From Symbiodinium kawagutii (lineage: Eukaryota > Sar > Dinophyceae > Suessiales > Symbiodiniaceae): 64,000 nt of DNA. Positions 33,367 to 43,600 of this stretch are shown piece by piece. The stretch is from the NCBI GenBank assembly GCA_009767595.1, contig VSDK01007199.1, positions 137,635 to 201,634 of the forward strand. Direction: 5' to 3'. The notes under the pieces were generated by a model. The model saw nothing but the letters and a program-made list of their open reading frames with translations, was not told where the DNA came from and searched no databases. The position numbers and the translations under genes were made by a program. The first letter of the stretch is position 1; the number at the start of each line of letters is the position of its first letter.

Positions 33367-34902
33367 ATAGAACACCTTCTAGGTCTCACACCTTGACAAT
33401 TGCTTGAAATATTTGTGGCACCACGCATGCACACTCACACATCAAGAACCCATGCGATGAAGCTTCAATTTTGGGACCCAGTTCACTGTGTCGTCATGCA
33501 CATTGGACTCCTGAACTCTGGGATTTCATACGCTCCGTTGAGATGGTGGCGGCAAATAAGCCTGCGGTGTAATACCCAGTAGTTGAAGGTTTTTGGAATA
33601 GGGTTTCTAGTATTGCAGCACTCTCCAAAAACCATGTTGATTCTTGGCGCGAAAGCACCAAATATTTGCCAAACTTCCGAACCCATTTCCAAATGGTCCA
33701 AATAGATTGACCTGGGTAACAACACCTGGGCTCCAGTATGTCAAAATCCTGGTTGATCTGAAGAAGGCAGAGTGATGACGCCGCTTGTGCCCATGGTTCA
33801 TGATGATTGTATAATTCTTGAATGAATGTTATGTAATGGTCGTCAACCCCCTGGCTAAATGATTCATAGGTTGTAGGTCTTACATGTAAAACAACCCACA
33901 CCTGAAGCTGTCAACCGTTGTGAATGGTGCAGCAGTCACTACTGTGATTGCTATCATCTTGCCTCCTCAGGTCTCAAAATGTCTCGCTTTTGTTTGTGAG
34001 TCATCTATCACTGTGTGTGTGATTCATCCAATATTCCCAATCCGATGTTCACAAGAGCTACGTGTTGCAGGTTCACCTGAACGGATTCGCTTGCAATGGT
34101 TGATTGATGTTGGAAGGCACCTTGCCAACAAAACACACACCAACAGTGGTTGATGGCTGCACCCAACAGCGACAGCAACCTCTGCAAATGATACACAACA
34201 TCCCATTCACCATGAACGGCCATGATCAGCGGGCAACGAATGATTCGCAATTAGCTGTCACTACCACTTGGTGAATTAGGCCACTTGTGGTAGCTCCGTA
34301 GCTCCACCCTTGGCCATGGGGAACTCCCAACCACCAGCCAGTCACAAACAACAACTGAACCAGATTTAGAACTGCCCAACTGGATCGCATCTTGGCGTCA
34401 AGTAACCACGCGCACATTCCATCCCTTGGCCGCTCGAACTTTCACGAAGAGCAACGGTGGGACCACCATCGCCATCCTGAGATCACAACCCATGTAACGC
34501 TTTAATCACGGGGAGCATCGTTATGGAGCATGCCAAATGGTTTTTGTACGACGATGCAGCATTTGCTCCACACACGACATATCAACTGTAATAATCTTCA
34601 AATATATTGAAATGCCATAGGCCAGAAGTTCAAACAGGTTCACATTGATTTGTAGGTGACAAATGCCCCCAAAGTATCACTCCTAAAGCGAGTGGAATCC
34701 TTTGTCTGCAAACATTCTCAGGGCTTCAAGATCAAAACACCACCATTCTTGGAATTAGGAAATAACTATCATTGATGATCAAAAAATGCAGGGTTGGCAA
34801 GCACAAGTATGCCCTTTCATGCCTGATCTACCAATCGGACCAGGGGACCTTGTACAATTACAAGTCCCGAGTTAAATCCGAGAGCTGGCCGCCAGTGATG
34901 AT

Positions 34903-35256
34903 TTGATGGTTTGTTTCTGGCAACACTTGTCTGCCAATCCCCAAGCTTCCATGGGACAATTTCTGAGTCTGCCAAGAGACAAAGTGGCGCAAAAGCCACC
35001 GCCAAATCTCAAGCATAAGGACAAGCCTACCGCAGCAGCCGAGATTCTGCTGCTTCGGACAGTTGACTCAAATTTCAATGCATGGCCGTACGTGAGGCTG
35101 TCTACGCGCATGGAATATGTTATGCATACATGCATAGGATTCTTTGCATGCGAAGCCAATCTGCGCGCATGTTTATCAACTGAGCGACAACAACTGAGCG
35201 ACAACAGTTTATCAACAACAACAGTTTATCAACAACAACTGAGCGACAACAACTGA
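34903..35256 (+). CDS. Open frame in duplicated block, unknown
   Basis: 118 codons to TGA. The segment from MGQFLSLPRDKVAQKPPP through KHKDKPTAAAEILLLRTVDS looks like a real protein, and the end runs into a CAACAA tract. The minus strand is also open here. No domain was recognised. Confidence 0.38.
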   Translation: MMVCFWQHLSANPQASMGQFLSLPRDKVAQKPPPNLKHKDKPTAAAEILLLRTVDSNFNAWPYVRLSTRMEYVMHTCIGFFACEANLRACLSTERQQLSDNSLSTTTVYQQQLSDNN

Positions 35257-35289
35257 GCAACAACAACAACAACAACCACAACAACAAGT
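35176..35289. repeat. Compound CAACAACTGAGCGA/TTTATCAACAACAACAG repeat
   Basis: Alternating ACTGAGCGACAACA and GTTTATCAACAACA words ending in (CAA)n. Repeated at 38409-38522. Confidence 0.9.
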
Positions 35290-35309
35290 GCAAATGTTCA
35301 GTACTCCTA

Positions 35310-35725
35310 ATCCAAGGACAGCGCATCCCTGAGGCAAACCCTGGTGGCAGCGGCCTCCCAACTCAGTTGCAACCAAGGCTGCCCTGATGGCACAACCAGC
35401 TCCAAAGAATCACTGGGCAACCCAACTGTGACGGATGTGGTGGGTTGTTCCTCTATACGAAACCTACTTGTACTTCAATTCACATTGTTTAAACAAGGAA
35501 AACAACAAGTCCAGCAGTTCAAATCAAACCCCTGGGACCCCGGAAATATATGCATCAAACTTGTTCACAAACCCAGCTTTGCTTGGCCATCTGGCAATCT
35601 CCTTGCTGCTATTGACCAAGGAATTAAACCATGTAAGGTGCATAATGTGTAATCTGGCACACCAAGGCACTTCAGAATGCTGCAAAGCTATGATCACAGA
35701 AATTATGACACTGGCTTCGTCGTGA
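35310..35725 (+). pseudogene. 5' part of a gene, cut by the duplication junction
   Basis: Two overlapping plus frames: the first with VAAASQLSCNQGCPDGTTSS, the second with GHLAISLLLLTKELNHVRCI and SECCKAMITEIMTL. At the junction (35711) the second frame meets unrelated sequence and stops at 35725. The right copy continues into further coding-like sequence, so this copy is probably truncated. Confidence 0.38.
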
Positions 35726-35850
35726 TGGCAAGCAACAGTTCAACGGCGGAAGGTCAGCAAGCAATTCATTAATTGATTGTGGTGAATACCCAGCCGTTAC
35801 CTTCCCGATCTTGTGAGTGCTAACCGCTAACCAAGCATGTTGGTATCTGT

Positions 35851-36090
35851 TTGCCTGCAGCACCTCGTAAATCCCACACTACAATCATCCACCAGCAGTG
35901 TGCATCTCTTGAATCTGTTGAATCAACAGTCAGCTGTGCAGAAGTGACAATGATGTGCGGCTCACTTTTTCAAATCAAAGACTGGTGTTACCTTACGCCA
36001 TCCGCTTTCAGCCATGGAGCTGAGGGTCTTAAGTGGTCAAAGCTGGTTGCACGAGTAAAAAGACTTGCACATTACAAAAGTGCTCTGTGA
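35851..36090 (+). CDS. Right-copy counterpart of 32591-32857
   Basis: The 3' 73 codons are identical. The 13-bp difference changes the frame of the 5' part. Confidence 0.33.
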   Translation: MPAAPRKSHTTIIHQQCASLESVESTVSCAEVTMMCGSLFQIKDWCYLTPSAFSHGAEGLKWSKLVARVKRLAHYKSAL

Positions 36091-36302
36091 ACTGCGAATT
36101 TTGCGAAAAGCAGTAGTTCAAGTAGAAGTAGTGTAAGTAGTGGAAGTAATCGTAGTAGTAGTGGAAGTAGTCGTAGTAGTACTAGAGAAATCAGCAGCGA
36201 CGGTTGCTCAGGTTGCTGACTCTGGTGCTGATGTTACTGATACACTGATAGTAATGAAACATGTCATGTCGTCTTTGCTGTTTTTGGCCGTGGTGCTGCT
36301 TC

Positions 36303-36372
<70 letters not shown>

Positions 36373-36381
36373 GCTGTTGCG
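36303..36381. repeat. (TTG)n tract, right copy
   Basis: Same length and same interruption as the left copy. Confidence 0.95.
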
Positions 36382-36466
36382 GTTGTGGGCTCTGTTCCTG
36401 GCTCTTGTTGTAGTTCTCAATGATCGTCAGATGTTGATGACACTCGGCATTGATGGACCATATCAC

Positions 36467-36599
36467 TTAATTTTGCTGAGATTCCTCCGCGGCTGCCACA
36501 AACCTTGGCACACGCGCGACACGGACGTGACCAAGCCTATGCCATGCCGGGTCTGGATGGCTCAAGCCGCTCACCTGAATTTGTGTGGGATTCGCCACC
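36467..36599 (-). CDS. Right-copy counterpart of 33234-33366
   Basis: Identical translation. Same reservations about the internal GTGAGC donor. Confidence 0.3.
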
Positions 36600-38135
36600 A
36601 TAGAACACCTTCTAGGTCTCACACCTTGACAATTGCTTGAAATATTTGTGGCACCACGCATGCACACTCACACATCAAGAACCCATGCGATGAAGCTTCA
36701 ATTTTGGGACCCAGTTCACTGTGTCGTCATGCACATTGGACTCCTGAACTCTGGGATTTCATACGCTCCGTTGAGATGGTGGCGGCAAATAAGCCTGCGG
36801 TGTAATACCCAGTAGTTGAAGGTTTTTGGAATAGGGTTTCTAGTATTGCAGCACTCTCCAAAAACCATGTTGATTCTTGGCGCGAAAGCACCAAATATTT
36901 GCCAAACTTCCGAACCCATTTCCAAATGGTCCAAATAGATTGACCTGGGTAACAACACCTGGGCTCCAGTATGTCAAAATCCTGGTTGATCTGAAGAAGG
37001 CAGAGTGATGACGCCGCTTGTGCCCATGGTTCATGATGATTGTATAATTCTTGAATGAATGTTATGTAATGGTCGTCAACCCCCTGGCTAAATGATTCAT
37101 AGGTTGTAGGTCTTACATGTAAAACAACCCACACCTGAAGCTGTCAACCGTTGTGAATGGTGCAGCAGTCACTACTGTGATTGCTATCATCTTGCCTCCT
37201 CAGGTCTCAAAATGTCTCGCTTTTGTTTGTGAGTCATCTATCACTGTGTGTGTGATTCATCCAATATTCCCAATCCGATGTTCACAAGAGCTACGTGTTG
37301 CAGGTTCACCTGAACGGATTCGCTTGCAATGGTTGATTGATGTTGGAAGGCACCTTGCCAACAAAACACACACCAACAGTGGTTGATGGCTGCACCCAAC
37401 AGCGACAGCAACCTCTGCAAATGATACACAACATCCCATTCACCATGAACGGCCATGATCAGCGGGCAACGAATGATTCGCAATTAGCTGTCACTACCAC
37501 TTGGTGAATTAGGCCACTTGTGGTAGCTCCGTAGCTCCACCCTTGGCCATGGGGAACTCCCAACCACCAGCCAGTCACAAACAACAACTGAACCAGATTT
37601 AGAACTGCCCAACTGGATCGCATCTTGGCGTCAAGTAACCACGCGCACATTCCATCCCTTGGCCGCTCGAACTTTCACGAAGAGCAACGGTGGGACCACC
37701 ATCGCCATCCTGAGATCACAACCCATGTAACGCTTTAATCACGGGGAGCATCGTTATGGAGCATGCCAAATGGTTTTTGTACGACGATGCAGCATTTGCT
37801 CCACACACGACATATCAACTGTAATAATCTTCAAATATATTGAAATGCCATAGGCCAGAAGTTCAAACAGGTTCACATTGATTTGTAGGTGACAAATGCC
37901 CCCAAAGTATCACTCCTAAAGCGAGTGGAATCCTTTGTCTGCAAACATTCTCAGGGCTTCAAGATCAAAACACCACCATTCTTGGAATTAGGAAATAACT
38001 ATCATTGATGATCAAAAAATGCAGGGTTGGCAAGCACAAGTATGCCCTTTCATGCCTGATCTACCAATCGGACCAGGGGACCTTGTACAATTACAAGTCC
38101 CGAGTTAAATCCGAGAGCTGGCCGCCAGTGATGAT

Positions 38136-38489
38136 TTGATGGTTTGTTTCTGGCAACACTTGTCTGCCAATCCCCAAGCTTCCATGGGACAATTTCTGAG
38201 TCTGCCAAGAGACAAAGTGGCGCAAAAGCCACCGCCAAATCTCAAGCATAAGGACAAGCCTACCGCAGCAGCCGAGATTCTGCTGCTTCGGACAGTTGAC
38301 TCAAATTTCAATGCATGGCCGTACGTGAGGCTGTCTACGCGCATGGAATATGTTATGCATACATGCATAGGATTCTTTGCATGCGAAGCCAATCTGCGCG
38401 CATGTTTATCAACTGAGCGACAACAACTGAGCGACAACAGTTTATCAACAACAACAGTTTATCAACAACAACTGAGCGACAACAACTGA
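38136..38489 (+). CDS. Right-copy counterpart of 34903-35256
   Basis: Identical translation. Here it lies upstream of sequence that continues into unique exons, so this copy is the likelier functional one. Confidence 0.38.
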   Translation: MMVCFWQHLSANPQASMGQFLSLPRDKVAQKPPPNLKHKDKPTAAAEILLLRTVDSNFNAWPYVRLSTRMEYVMHTCIGFFACEANLRACLSTERQQLSDNSLSTTTVYQQQLSDNN

Positions 38490-38522
38490 GCAACAACAAC
38501 AACAACAACCACAACAACAAGT
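38409..38522. repeat. Compound CAACAA repeat, right copy
   Basis: Copy of 35176-35289. Confidence 0.9.
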
Positions 38523-38542
38523 GCAAATGTTCAGTACTCCTA

Positions 38543-39404
38543 ATCCAAGGACAGCGCATCCCTGAGGCAAACCCTGGTGGCAGCGGCCTCCCAACTCAGT
38601 TGCAACCAAGGCTGCCCTGATGGCACAACCAGCTCCAAAGAATCACTGGGCAACCCAACTGTGACGGATGTGGTGGGTTGTTCCTCTATACGAAACCTAC
38701 TTGTACTTCAATTCACATTGTTTAAACAAGGAAAACAACAAGTCCAGCAGTTCAAATCAAACCCCTGGGACCCCGGAAATATATGCATCAAACTTGTTCA
38801 CAAACCCAGCTTTGCTTGGCCATCTGGCAATCTCCTTGCTGCTATTGACCAAGGAATTAAACCATGTAAGGTGCATAATGTGTAATCTGGCACACCAAGG
38901 CACTTCAGAATGCTGCAAAGCTATGATCACAGAAATTATGACACTATCCATACAGTCAGTGCACCGTAGAAATGTGAATGGACGAAGCCATGATTGGAAC
39001 ATATTCTTTTGGGGGATGACGCAGGTTGACGAAGCCATGAGTGAAAAAAAACAGGAAAAGCTCGTTTCTGAAAATCGGGGTACCCCCAAATCATCCCATA
39101 TGAATCATTGCTTACTAGTAAACCAACCATTTTGGGGGTCCCCCCTACTTTCTGAATCCACCGCGGATGCGAGCTCCACTATGAGTCGCATCCGAACCCA
39201 TCTTTGGGTAACGGTGAAGCCCCTGGGCTACCCTTGGAGGTCACCAACCTCCCCACCTGGAACACCGGGGAAGGCAATGATAGGGGGAACGTCACTTCGT
39301 CAACAGTCAACGGGTTTCTTGAGATAACCGATACGAAGCTGAACCACGGGTTGCCTTTACTCACAGTTTTTGTGCTGCTAGTCAGCGCAACGCTGAGCTG
39401 GTGA
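38543..39404 (+). CDS. Gene fragment spanning the duplication edge, Ser/Thr-rich with hydrophobic C-terminus
   Basis: A plus frame from 38668 is open through LAISLLLLTKELNHVRCI, crosses the duplication edge at 38945 and continues MTQVDEAMSEKKQEKL to CTC|GTTTCTG at 39063. Removing 39064-39173, a decayed M1 copy (GT-AG, 110 bp), joins phase 0 to 0 an exon at 39174-39404. That exon reads YESHPNPSLGNGEAPGLPLE, then NRGNVTSS-like residues with an N-V-T sequon, and ends LPLLTVFVLLVSATLSW-TGA. The hydrophobic tail suggests a membrane or lipid-anchored surface protein. The frame also stays open through M1 without splicing. 5' exons are unclear. Confidence 0.42.
39063..39162. mobile_element. M1 element, decayed ends
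   Basis: GTTTCTGAAAATCGGGG at the left and CTACTTTCTGAATCCACC at the right, with the core AAATCATCC...AAACCAACCATTTTGGGGG intact. Confidence 0.65.
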
Positions 39405-39572
39405 GGTGTGTGAACCATGAACAATCACAGAGCTTGTTGCTCATTGCGAGACCTTGAGCAACATCCACCAGTCTGCCTTGATGGTAGTGATACCCCAACA
39501 ACTCACGAAAATCGATAGAGTTAGGGAGCGAAAGAACTTTAGGAGCATACTGACTGCATAACCTGCATACCA

Positions 39573-39637
39573 TTGGTTAATCAACCAACCATTTTCTATC
39601 CTGACTAAAAAATCATGTTTCAAAACAACCAACCAGC
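39573..39637. mobile_element. M3 element, right part
   Basis: AATCAACCAACCATTTTC and GTTTCAAAACAACCAACCAG are present. The left arm is not recognisable. Confidence 0.5.
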
Positions 39638-39722
39638 TAATGAGTTGTTTATTCATGTTTATGAACTTTAGCTACATAATGTTGCTAATCCATGTTTTTT
39701 CACTCCTATATAAATCTGGTAG

Positions 39723-39813
39723 CTCTTGACCTCGAGAGCAATCCGCAAATCGCCGAGCATCATCAGCAAGAAGCCATTCAGCATCATCGTCATGATCTGG
39801 GCTCCGTCAAATG
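39723..39813 (+). CDS. Exon candidate ending at an M2 GC donor
   Basis: After AAATCTGGTAG the frame reads LDLESNPQIAEHHQQEAIQH, then HRHDLGSVK, and ends at AAATG|GCTATGG, the first bases of M2. Sequence after the M2 acceptor (CACAG|CC) stops within eight codons in the matching phase. Confidence 0.38.
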
Positions 39814-39912
39814 GCTATGGGTCAATATCAACCATCAATATGAAACAACTATGATAGGGAAAACAATGGTTCATGATGGGGAACCACGTGTACAGGGTTT
39901 TGACCCACAGCC
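39813..39912. mobile_element. M2 element with AAAT target duplication
   Basis: Left end GGCTATGGGTCAATATCAACC, right end GTTTTGACCCACAGCC. AAAT at 39809-39812 and 39913-39916. Confidence 0.85.
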
Positions 39913-40045
39913 AAATTGTGGCTCCCCACTGAACACACAGGACACGCGCCCGGACACTAAATTTGTTTGAAATCATCAACCGGGAAAGGATTCTGCTTCC
40001 AGTGCAGCACTTCACACCATGATAAAATAGGTATACTGTGTATAA

Positions 40046-40150
40046 ATGGTGATTTCTGAAAACAGGAAACATACAATAATGGTTGGTTAAAAAGATGAAT
40101 GATTACTATTGGATGATTTGGGGGGAACCTCTATGACTTGAGAAACACCC
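40046..40150. mobile_element. M1 element with AAAT target duplication
   Basis: Left end GGTGATTTCTGAAAACAGG, right end CTATGACTTGAGAAACACCC. AAAT precedes and follows. Confidence 0.65.
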
Positions 40151-40224
40151 AAATGGATACTGATGTATCATGACACCCTGGTGAACCAGGTGGTAGTCTT
40201 GGTCGACAACACGTGTCCAGGTTA

Positions 40225-40505
40225 GAAGCCAGCAGAGGGTTGGGCCAGACATTGACCGCTCAACGTGGATGATTTGGCACCCCAACCACCCACCCAAGCA
40301 GCCAAGCAGCCAAAGTAAAAAGTCACCAGCCAACAAACCAAGCAGCCAACACAGAAATCAATCAATTAACAAGTCAACAGTCAGCAAATAACATGTGGAA
40401 AACAATGAAAAACACTCCTAATACCGGCAATGGATAGCAATAGAAACCAAGAACAGGAACAAGGACAACAACACCAACAATATAATAACACCCACCACCA
40501 TAGGT
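40225..40505. repeat. CAGCCAA/CAACA-rich stretch
   Basis: AAGCAGCCAA, ACCAACAAACC and GAACAAGGACAACAAC words. No gene was seen. Confidence 0.4.
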
Positions 40506-40598
40506 TCCTTGCGTTCATGGGACAGCAAAAACATAGTATGGTGCTTCTCGTTCCAACTCATCTTTTCCCAGACATGCACTCATGAGCACGTTCCTGAG

Positions 40599-40816
40599 GC
40601 CAAACAACATCGAGAGTCGAGAGTCTCTTCGCAAGCAACTTGGACAAGCTTCAGCAAAGCACGTGGAAAACACACATAGCAAGTTCATGTCATATCCTGA
40701 AAGACAGCCTGGCAGGTCACATTCACACAGCCTATGGAATTTTGCAGTCTCAACTACTGCTGTTGCTAGAAGCGTATCATGAACCCAAGGAGCCGAATAG
40801 GGAACAATACGAAAAT
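40599..40816 (+). CDS. Exon candidate, helical
   Basis: After TTCCTGAG the plus strand is open for 72 codons to AAAT|GTACGAG. It includes SNLDKLQQSTWKTHIASSCH and ILKDSLAGHIHTAYGILQSQ, then LLLLLEAYHEPKEPNREQ. Regular Leu/Ile spacing suggests a helical bundle or coiled coil. Another plus frame and a Cys-rich minus frame overlap it. Confidence 0.42.
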
Positions 40817-40904
40817 GTACGAGATACAAACCTCAGCTGCAGTTTCGGCTCCAGGCCCATCTACTGCTTCCCCAAAATCGTGATCAACTGCATCGCTATT
40901 TGTT

Positions 40905-40930
40905 CTCTCTCCCTCTCTCTCTCTCTAGAC
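40905..40930. repeat. (TC)n microsatellite
   Basis: CTCTCTCCCTCTCTCTCTCTCT run. Confidence 0.85.
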
Positions 40931-41206
40931 ATGTTTGAATATGTATATTCAAAAATGCAGGGTTGGAGTTGAAAATGTTTGAATGCATCACCAATACATG
41001 GATCAACAATGTGTACGGGCGTGATTCTGTAAAGTTTTGGTAGCTTGATAACATGGGCCTGGCGCGAGGACCACTAAAAGAGTCCGATCAACAAACAGCC
41101 TTGGCTTTCAGCTTGAAGAGTTTGCAAGACATAACAATGATGTAATTGCTCTACCTCTCCTCCAATGTAATACCTACAGTGCCCAACAGTTCCCCTAATA
41201 AAACAG

Positions 41207-41636
41207 GATTGTTCTTGGGGGGTTGCGACTCCCATCGCGAACGGGTTTCTCTGCTCAGGATGCCACAGCCCTCGAGTTTTATCATGGAGAGCTCTACGCT
41301 GCCAGCTGGCATCCCATGAATTTCAGCTGCTGTGGCTGTAACTTAATGAAGGTCAACCAGGGTGTTTCTCAAGTCATAGGGCTACCCCCAGTCATCATAC
41401 AATTTATTAACAGATTGATAGCAATAAACTTAATAAACCAACCATTTCTCAGGGGTTCCCCATTATAAGAAAGCACCACCATGAAAATTCAAAGGGTACA
41501 ACATCGATGGACACCAACTGTGTCGTCAAAACTAGTGGCCGCTCTTCTTTCCAACCAACACACCTACTGGTTAATTCACTATAGAAGGCCAGACTACCAC
41601 CCCCTAGGTACCCCCCCCTCCAGCTACTTGAGTTAA
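41207..41636 (+). CDS. Two-exon gene fragment with an M1 element as intron
   Basis: Exon one is 41207-41361, after AATAAAACAG: IVLGGLRLPSRTGFSAQDAT, then ALEFYHGELYAASWHPMNFS and CCGCNLMKVNQ. It ends in phase 1 at the first base of M1 (CAGG|GTGTTTCTC). The 108-bp intron 41362-41469 is the M1 copy, ending CCCCATTATAAG. Exon two continues in the matching phase with STTMKIQRVQHRWTPTVSSK, then LVAALLSNQHTYWLIHYRRP, to TAA at 41634-41636, inside a hairpin loop. The exon-one frame also stays open into M1 without splicing. No family recognised. Confidence 0.48.
41361..41480. mobile_element. M1 element, candidate intron
   Basis: Left end GGTGTTTCTCAAGTCATAGG, right end CCCCATTATAAGAAAGCACC. The core has an extra segment near TTAACAGATTG. 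No matching 4-bp flank. Confidence 0.7.
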
Positions 41637-41652
41637 GGGGGGTACCTAGGGG
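41601..41652. repeat. Perfect 16-bp inverted repeat (hairpin)
   Basis: CCCCTAGGTACCCCCC (41601-41616) and its exact complement (41637-41652) around a 20-base loop. The loop ends with the TAA of the upstream frame. It could act in RNA as a stem-loop, or be a foldback relic. Confidence 0.85.
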
Positions 41653-42119
41653 CCCTGTGAATTCATTAGTTCTGATTGGAATGGGTCGTGATCAAGCCAG
41701 CTAGCTGTCTATTCAGGGCTCAGAGACTCCTCACACCTCAACTTGCATTTCCCAACTTGGATGGTGGAAGGCGCGAACCAAAACAAACATGTCCAAGGTA
41801 TACTGGTGTAATGAACCTGTAATATGCCAGCTTTATTCGATTTTCAGTGCTCACTACTCCGTGAGGTGTTGTTTGTGAAACGAATGCTGATAATGAATGT
41901 TTTTGATGGAAACCATGAATTGAAGTTCCTATTCACCATCAAAATACTTGTCAATTATGAATGTTATTAGTCATTAGTCATTAATCAGGTCAAACCACCG
42001 ATGATTTGATATGAACCATGCTATGTAGGATCCTTAGAATGATTATACAAAGAAATTAGGATCATGTATTATCTCAAAAAATATAGAAATCGTAGTAGGC
42101 AAAATCATGAAACATCGCA

Positions 42120-42222
42120 TTATGATCCTTAGGAATCCCTAGGATCCCATAGGACCACTACCCACGAACCATAGGATCCCATAAGATCCCATAGGATCCC
42201 TTGGGATCCCATGGGATCTTCG
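42120..42222. repeat. GGATCCCATA short tandem repeat
   Basis: Seven or so variants of AGGATCCCAT at 10-11-bp spacing, with a break at 42153-42170. The core GGATCC is palindromic. Confidence 0.8.
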
Positions 42223-42394
42223 GATCACGCACCAACTGCCGCCGAGGTCACCAGAACGAAGCCGCTCCTGAAAGGCGGTGGCACATCGAAAAAGGTGGCA
42301 TCCGGCTGAGTCATGCACTGAGAGGGACAGCCCACAACCAAGGTGGTATCATGGCAAGTGATCACCAAGGAATCCCATTTTGATATGTATATAT

Positions 42395-42530
42395 GAATAA
42401 TTATATGTATCTGTATATATATATGATATGTAAATAAAGATATTTATACATACATATGTATTGATGTATGTATGCGTGTGCGTATGTGAAAATACATATT
42501 ATATACATATATATATATGTATATATATGG
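42395..42530. repeat. AT-rich (TATA)n tracts
   Basis: ATATATATAT runs at about 42414-42424 and 42505-42528 within ATGTATG-rich sequence. Confidence 0.7.
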
Positions 42531-42806
42531 TGTCTGGCCAAGCGTTAGTTGGTGTGTCACTACTATATCCAGTAAGTATCTGTTGGCAACAAATGATCAG
42601 TTTGCCAGTGATCACAACGATTCACAAACCAACTAATGCTTGGTTTATACTGATGCTGCATACTGCTTCACAATTCATTCTTCTGTTTTTACACGTTGCT
42701 ATTTTTTTCTGCACATGTTCATCATACTCACGCTTCTGTAGGTGTGTCCATACAATTGTGCTCAAATTGTTGCACTATGTTTTCCTTCCACCAAACATGA
42801 TTTCAG

Positions 42807-43077
42807 GTTCAAATGGCAGATGGGTATCCCCAGTTCTATCCACAAACGGTTGATTTTCCCAGTGGAAGTACAACATGTTGGCAGAACTTGGGCACACCCA
42901 AAGGAAAATCCCAACACGTGCCTTGGACCCCCAAACGACCAGCAGGCAGTGCCACCCCTTCCCCGGACGAGACGCCATCTGGCAGCATTGTCAACTGGGC
43001 GTTGACCTGTCTACACCAGATTGAGGCTAGGGTGACGCCAGGATCTGAAAAAATGATCGCCAAACGAAGGCTGCGTG
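42807..43077 (+). CDS. Exon candidate, unknown
   Basis: After CCAAACATGATTTCAG the plus strand is open for more than 90 codons: VQMADGYPQFYPQTVDFPSG, PKRPAGSATPSPDETPSGS and NWALTCLHQIEARVTPGSEK. A GTGGTT donor follows CTGCGTG. The minus strand is also open and coding-like over 42836-43063 (QVNAQLTMLPDGVSSGEGVA), so strand is not settled. Confidence 0.4.
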
Positions 43078-43335
43078 GTGGTTATTTGCCATCTCATACA
43101 TATGTTTAATATTAAGAACTATTTGCCATCTCAAACGTATGATTAGTCAAGAACTCCTCTCAGCCGTACAGGTCCATCTGGCATATCAGCCACCTGCTGT
43201 GGCTTGATTCTAAAAAATGCGATAGGGCAAACACTCACCTGTTCCCTATGCATGGGCAACTAACTATCACTGTCTCGGTCACCGAGGGATACACCCACAA
43301 GCTATTCATTGACCATTCATCAACCATGGAAATCA

Positions 43336-43600
43336 TCAATTAACATCTTGGGCATTAAATCTTTCTAGAAAGACATTGACTTCTTCCCTCAAACAAAGCA
43401 GTGGCAAGTGGCAAAATGTTGCAAGATGTTTCAAGGCCATGCTGCCAAAAGGGCAGGGTCCTACCCCTACAGTAGTAGCCCTAGCTTGAAACATATAATG
43501 GTACTTGTTCAACCAACCATCCCAAAATAATGGCGAACAGAGAACAAGTTTGAAAACAACCAGCCAGAAGGGGTACATGGAAAGGGGCATTGCGGTCAAC
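43336..43600 (-). CDS. Two-exon fragment with an M3 element as intron
   Basis: The upstream part ends CCTTCTGGCTG|GTTGTTTTC at 43561. The 80-bp intron 43481-43560 is an M3 relic ending GTTTCAAGCTAG. The next exon, 43336-43480, reads ATTVGVGPCPFGSMALKHLA, then TFCHLPLLCLREEVNVFLER and FNAQDVN-TGA. The junction TG|G gives Trp in phase. The upstream exon is short and its own start is not seen. The whole stretch is also open unspliced. Confidence 0.38.
43478..43566. mobile_element. M3 element, decayed
   Basis: TTGTTCAACCAACCATCCC core and TTTGAAAACAACCAGCCAG right end. The left end survives as CTAGCTTGAAAC. Confidence 0.5.

Larger units (their letters stand above)
32466..35711. repeat. 3.23-kb tandem duplication, left copy
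   Basis: Repeats as 35712-38944. The left copy has 13 extra bp at 32627-32639 and three or so substitutions, all within the first 160 bp. The rest looks identical, including the length of the TTG tract. Confidence 0.95.
35712..38944. repeat. 3.23-kb tandem duplication, right copy
   Basis: Starts TGGCTTCGTCGTGATGGC directly after TATGACAC. It lacks the 13 bp present in the left copy. Internal features are offset by 3233 bp. Confidence 0.95.

Noticed and set aside
32907..33407. 166-codon poly-Leu frame, duplicated at 36140-36640
   Set aside because: Driven by the TTG tract and the AGT-type tract. No independent support for the frame.
39174..39404. Naming the Ser/Thr-rich exon as a specific adhesin or GPI protein
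   Set aside because: Only a hydrophobic tail and a sequon are visible. The N-terminus and signal peptide are not identified.
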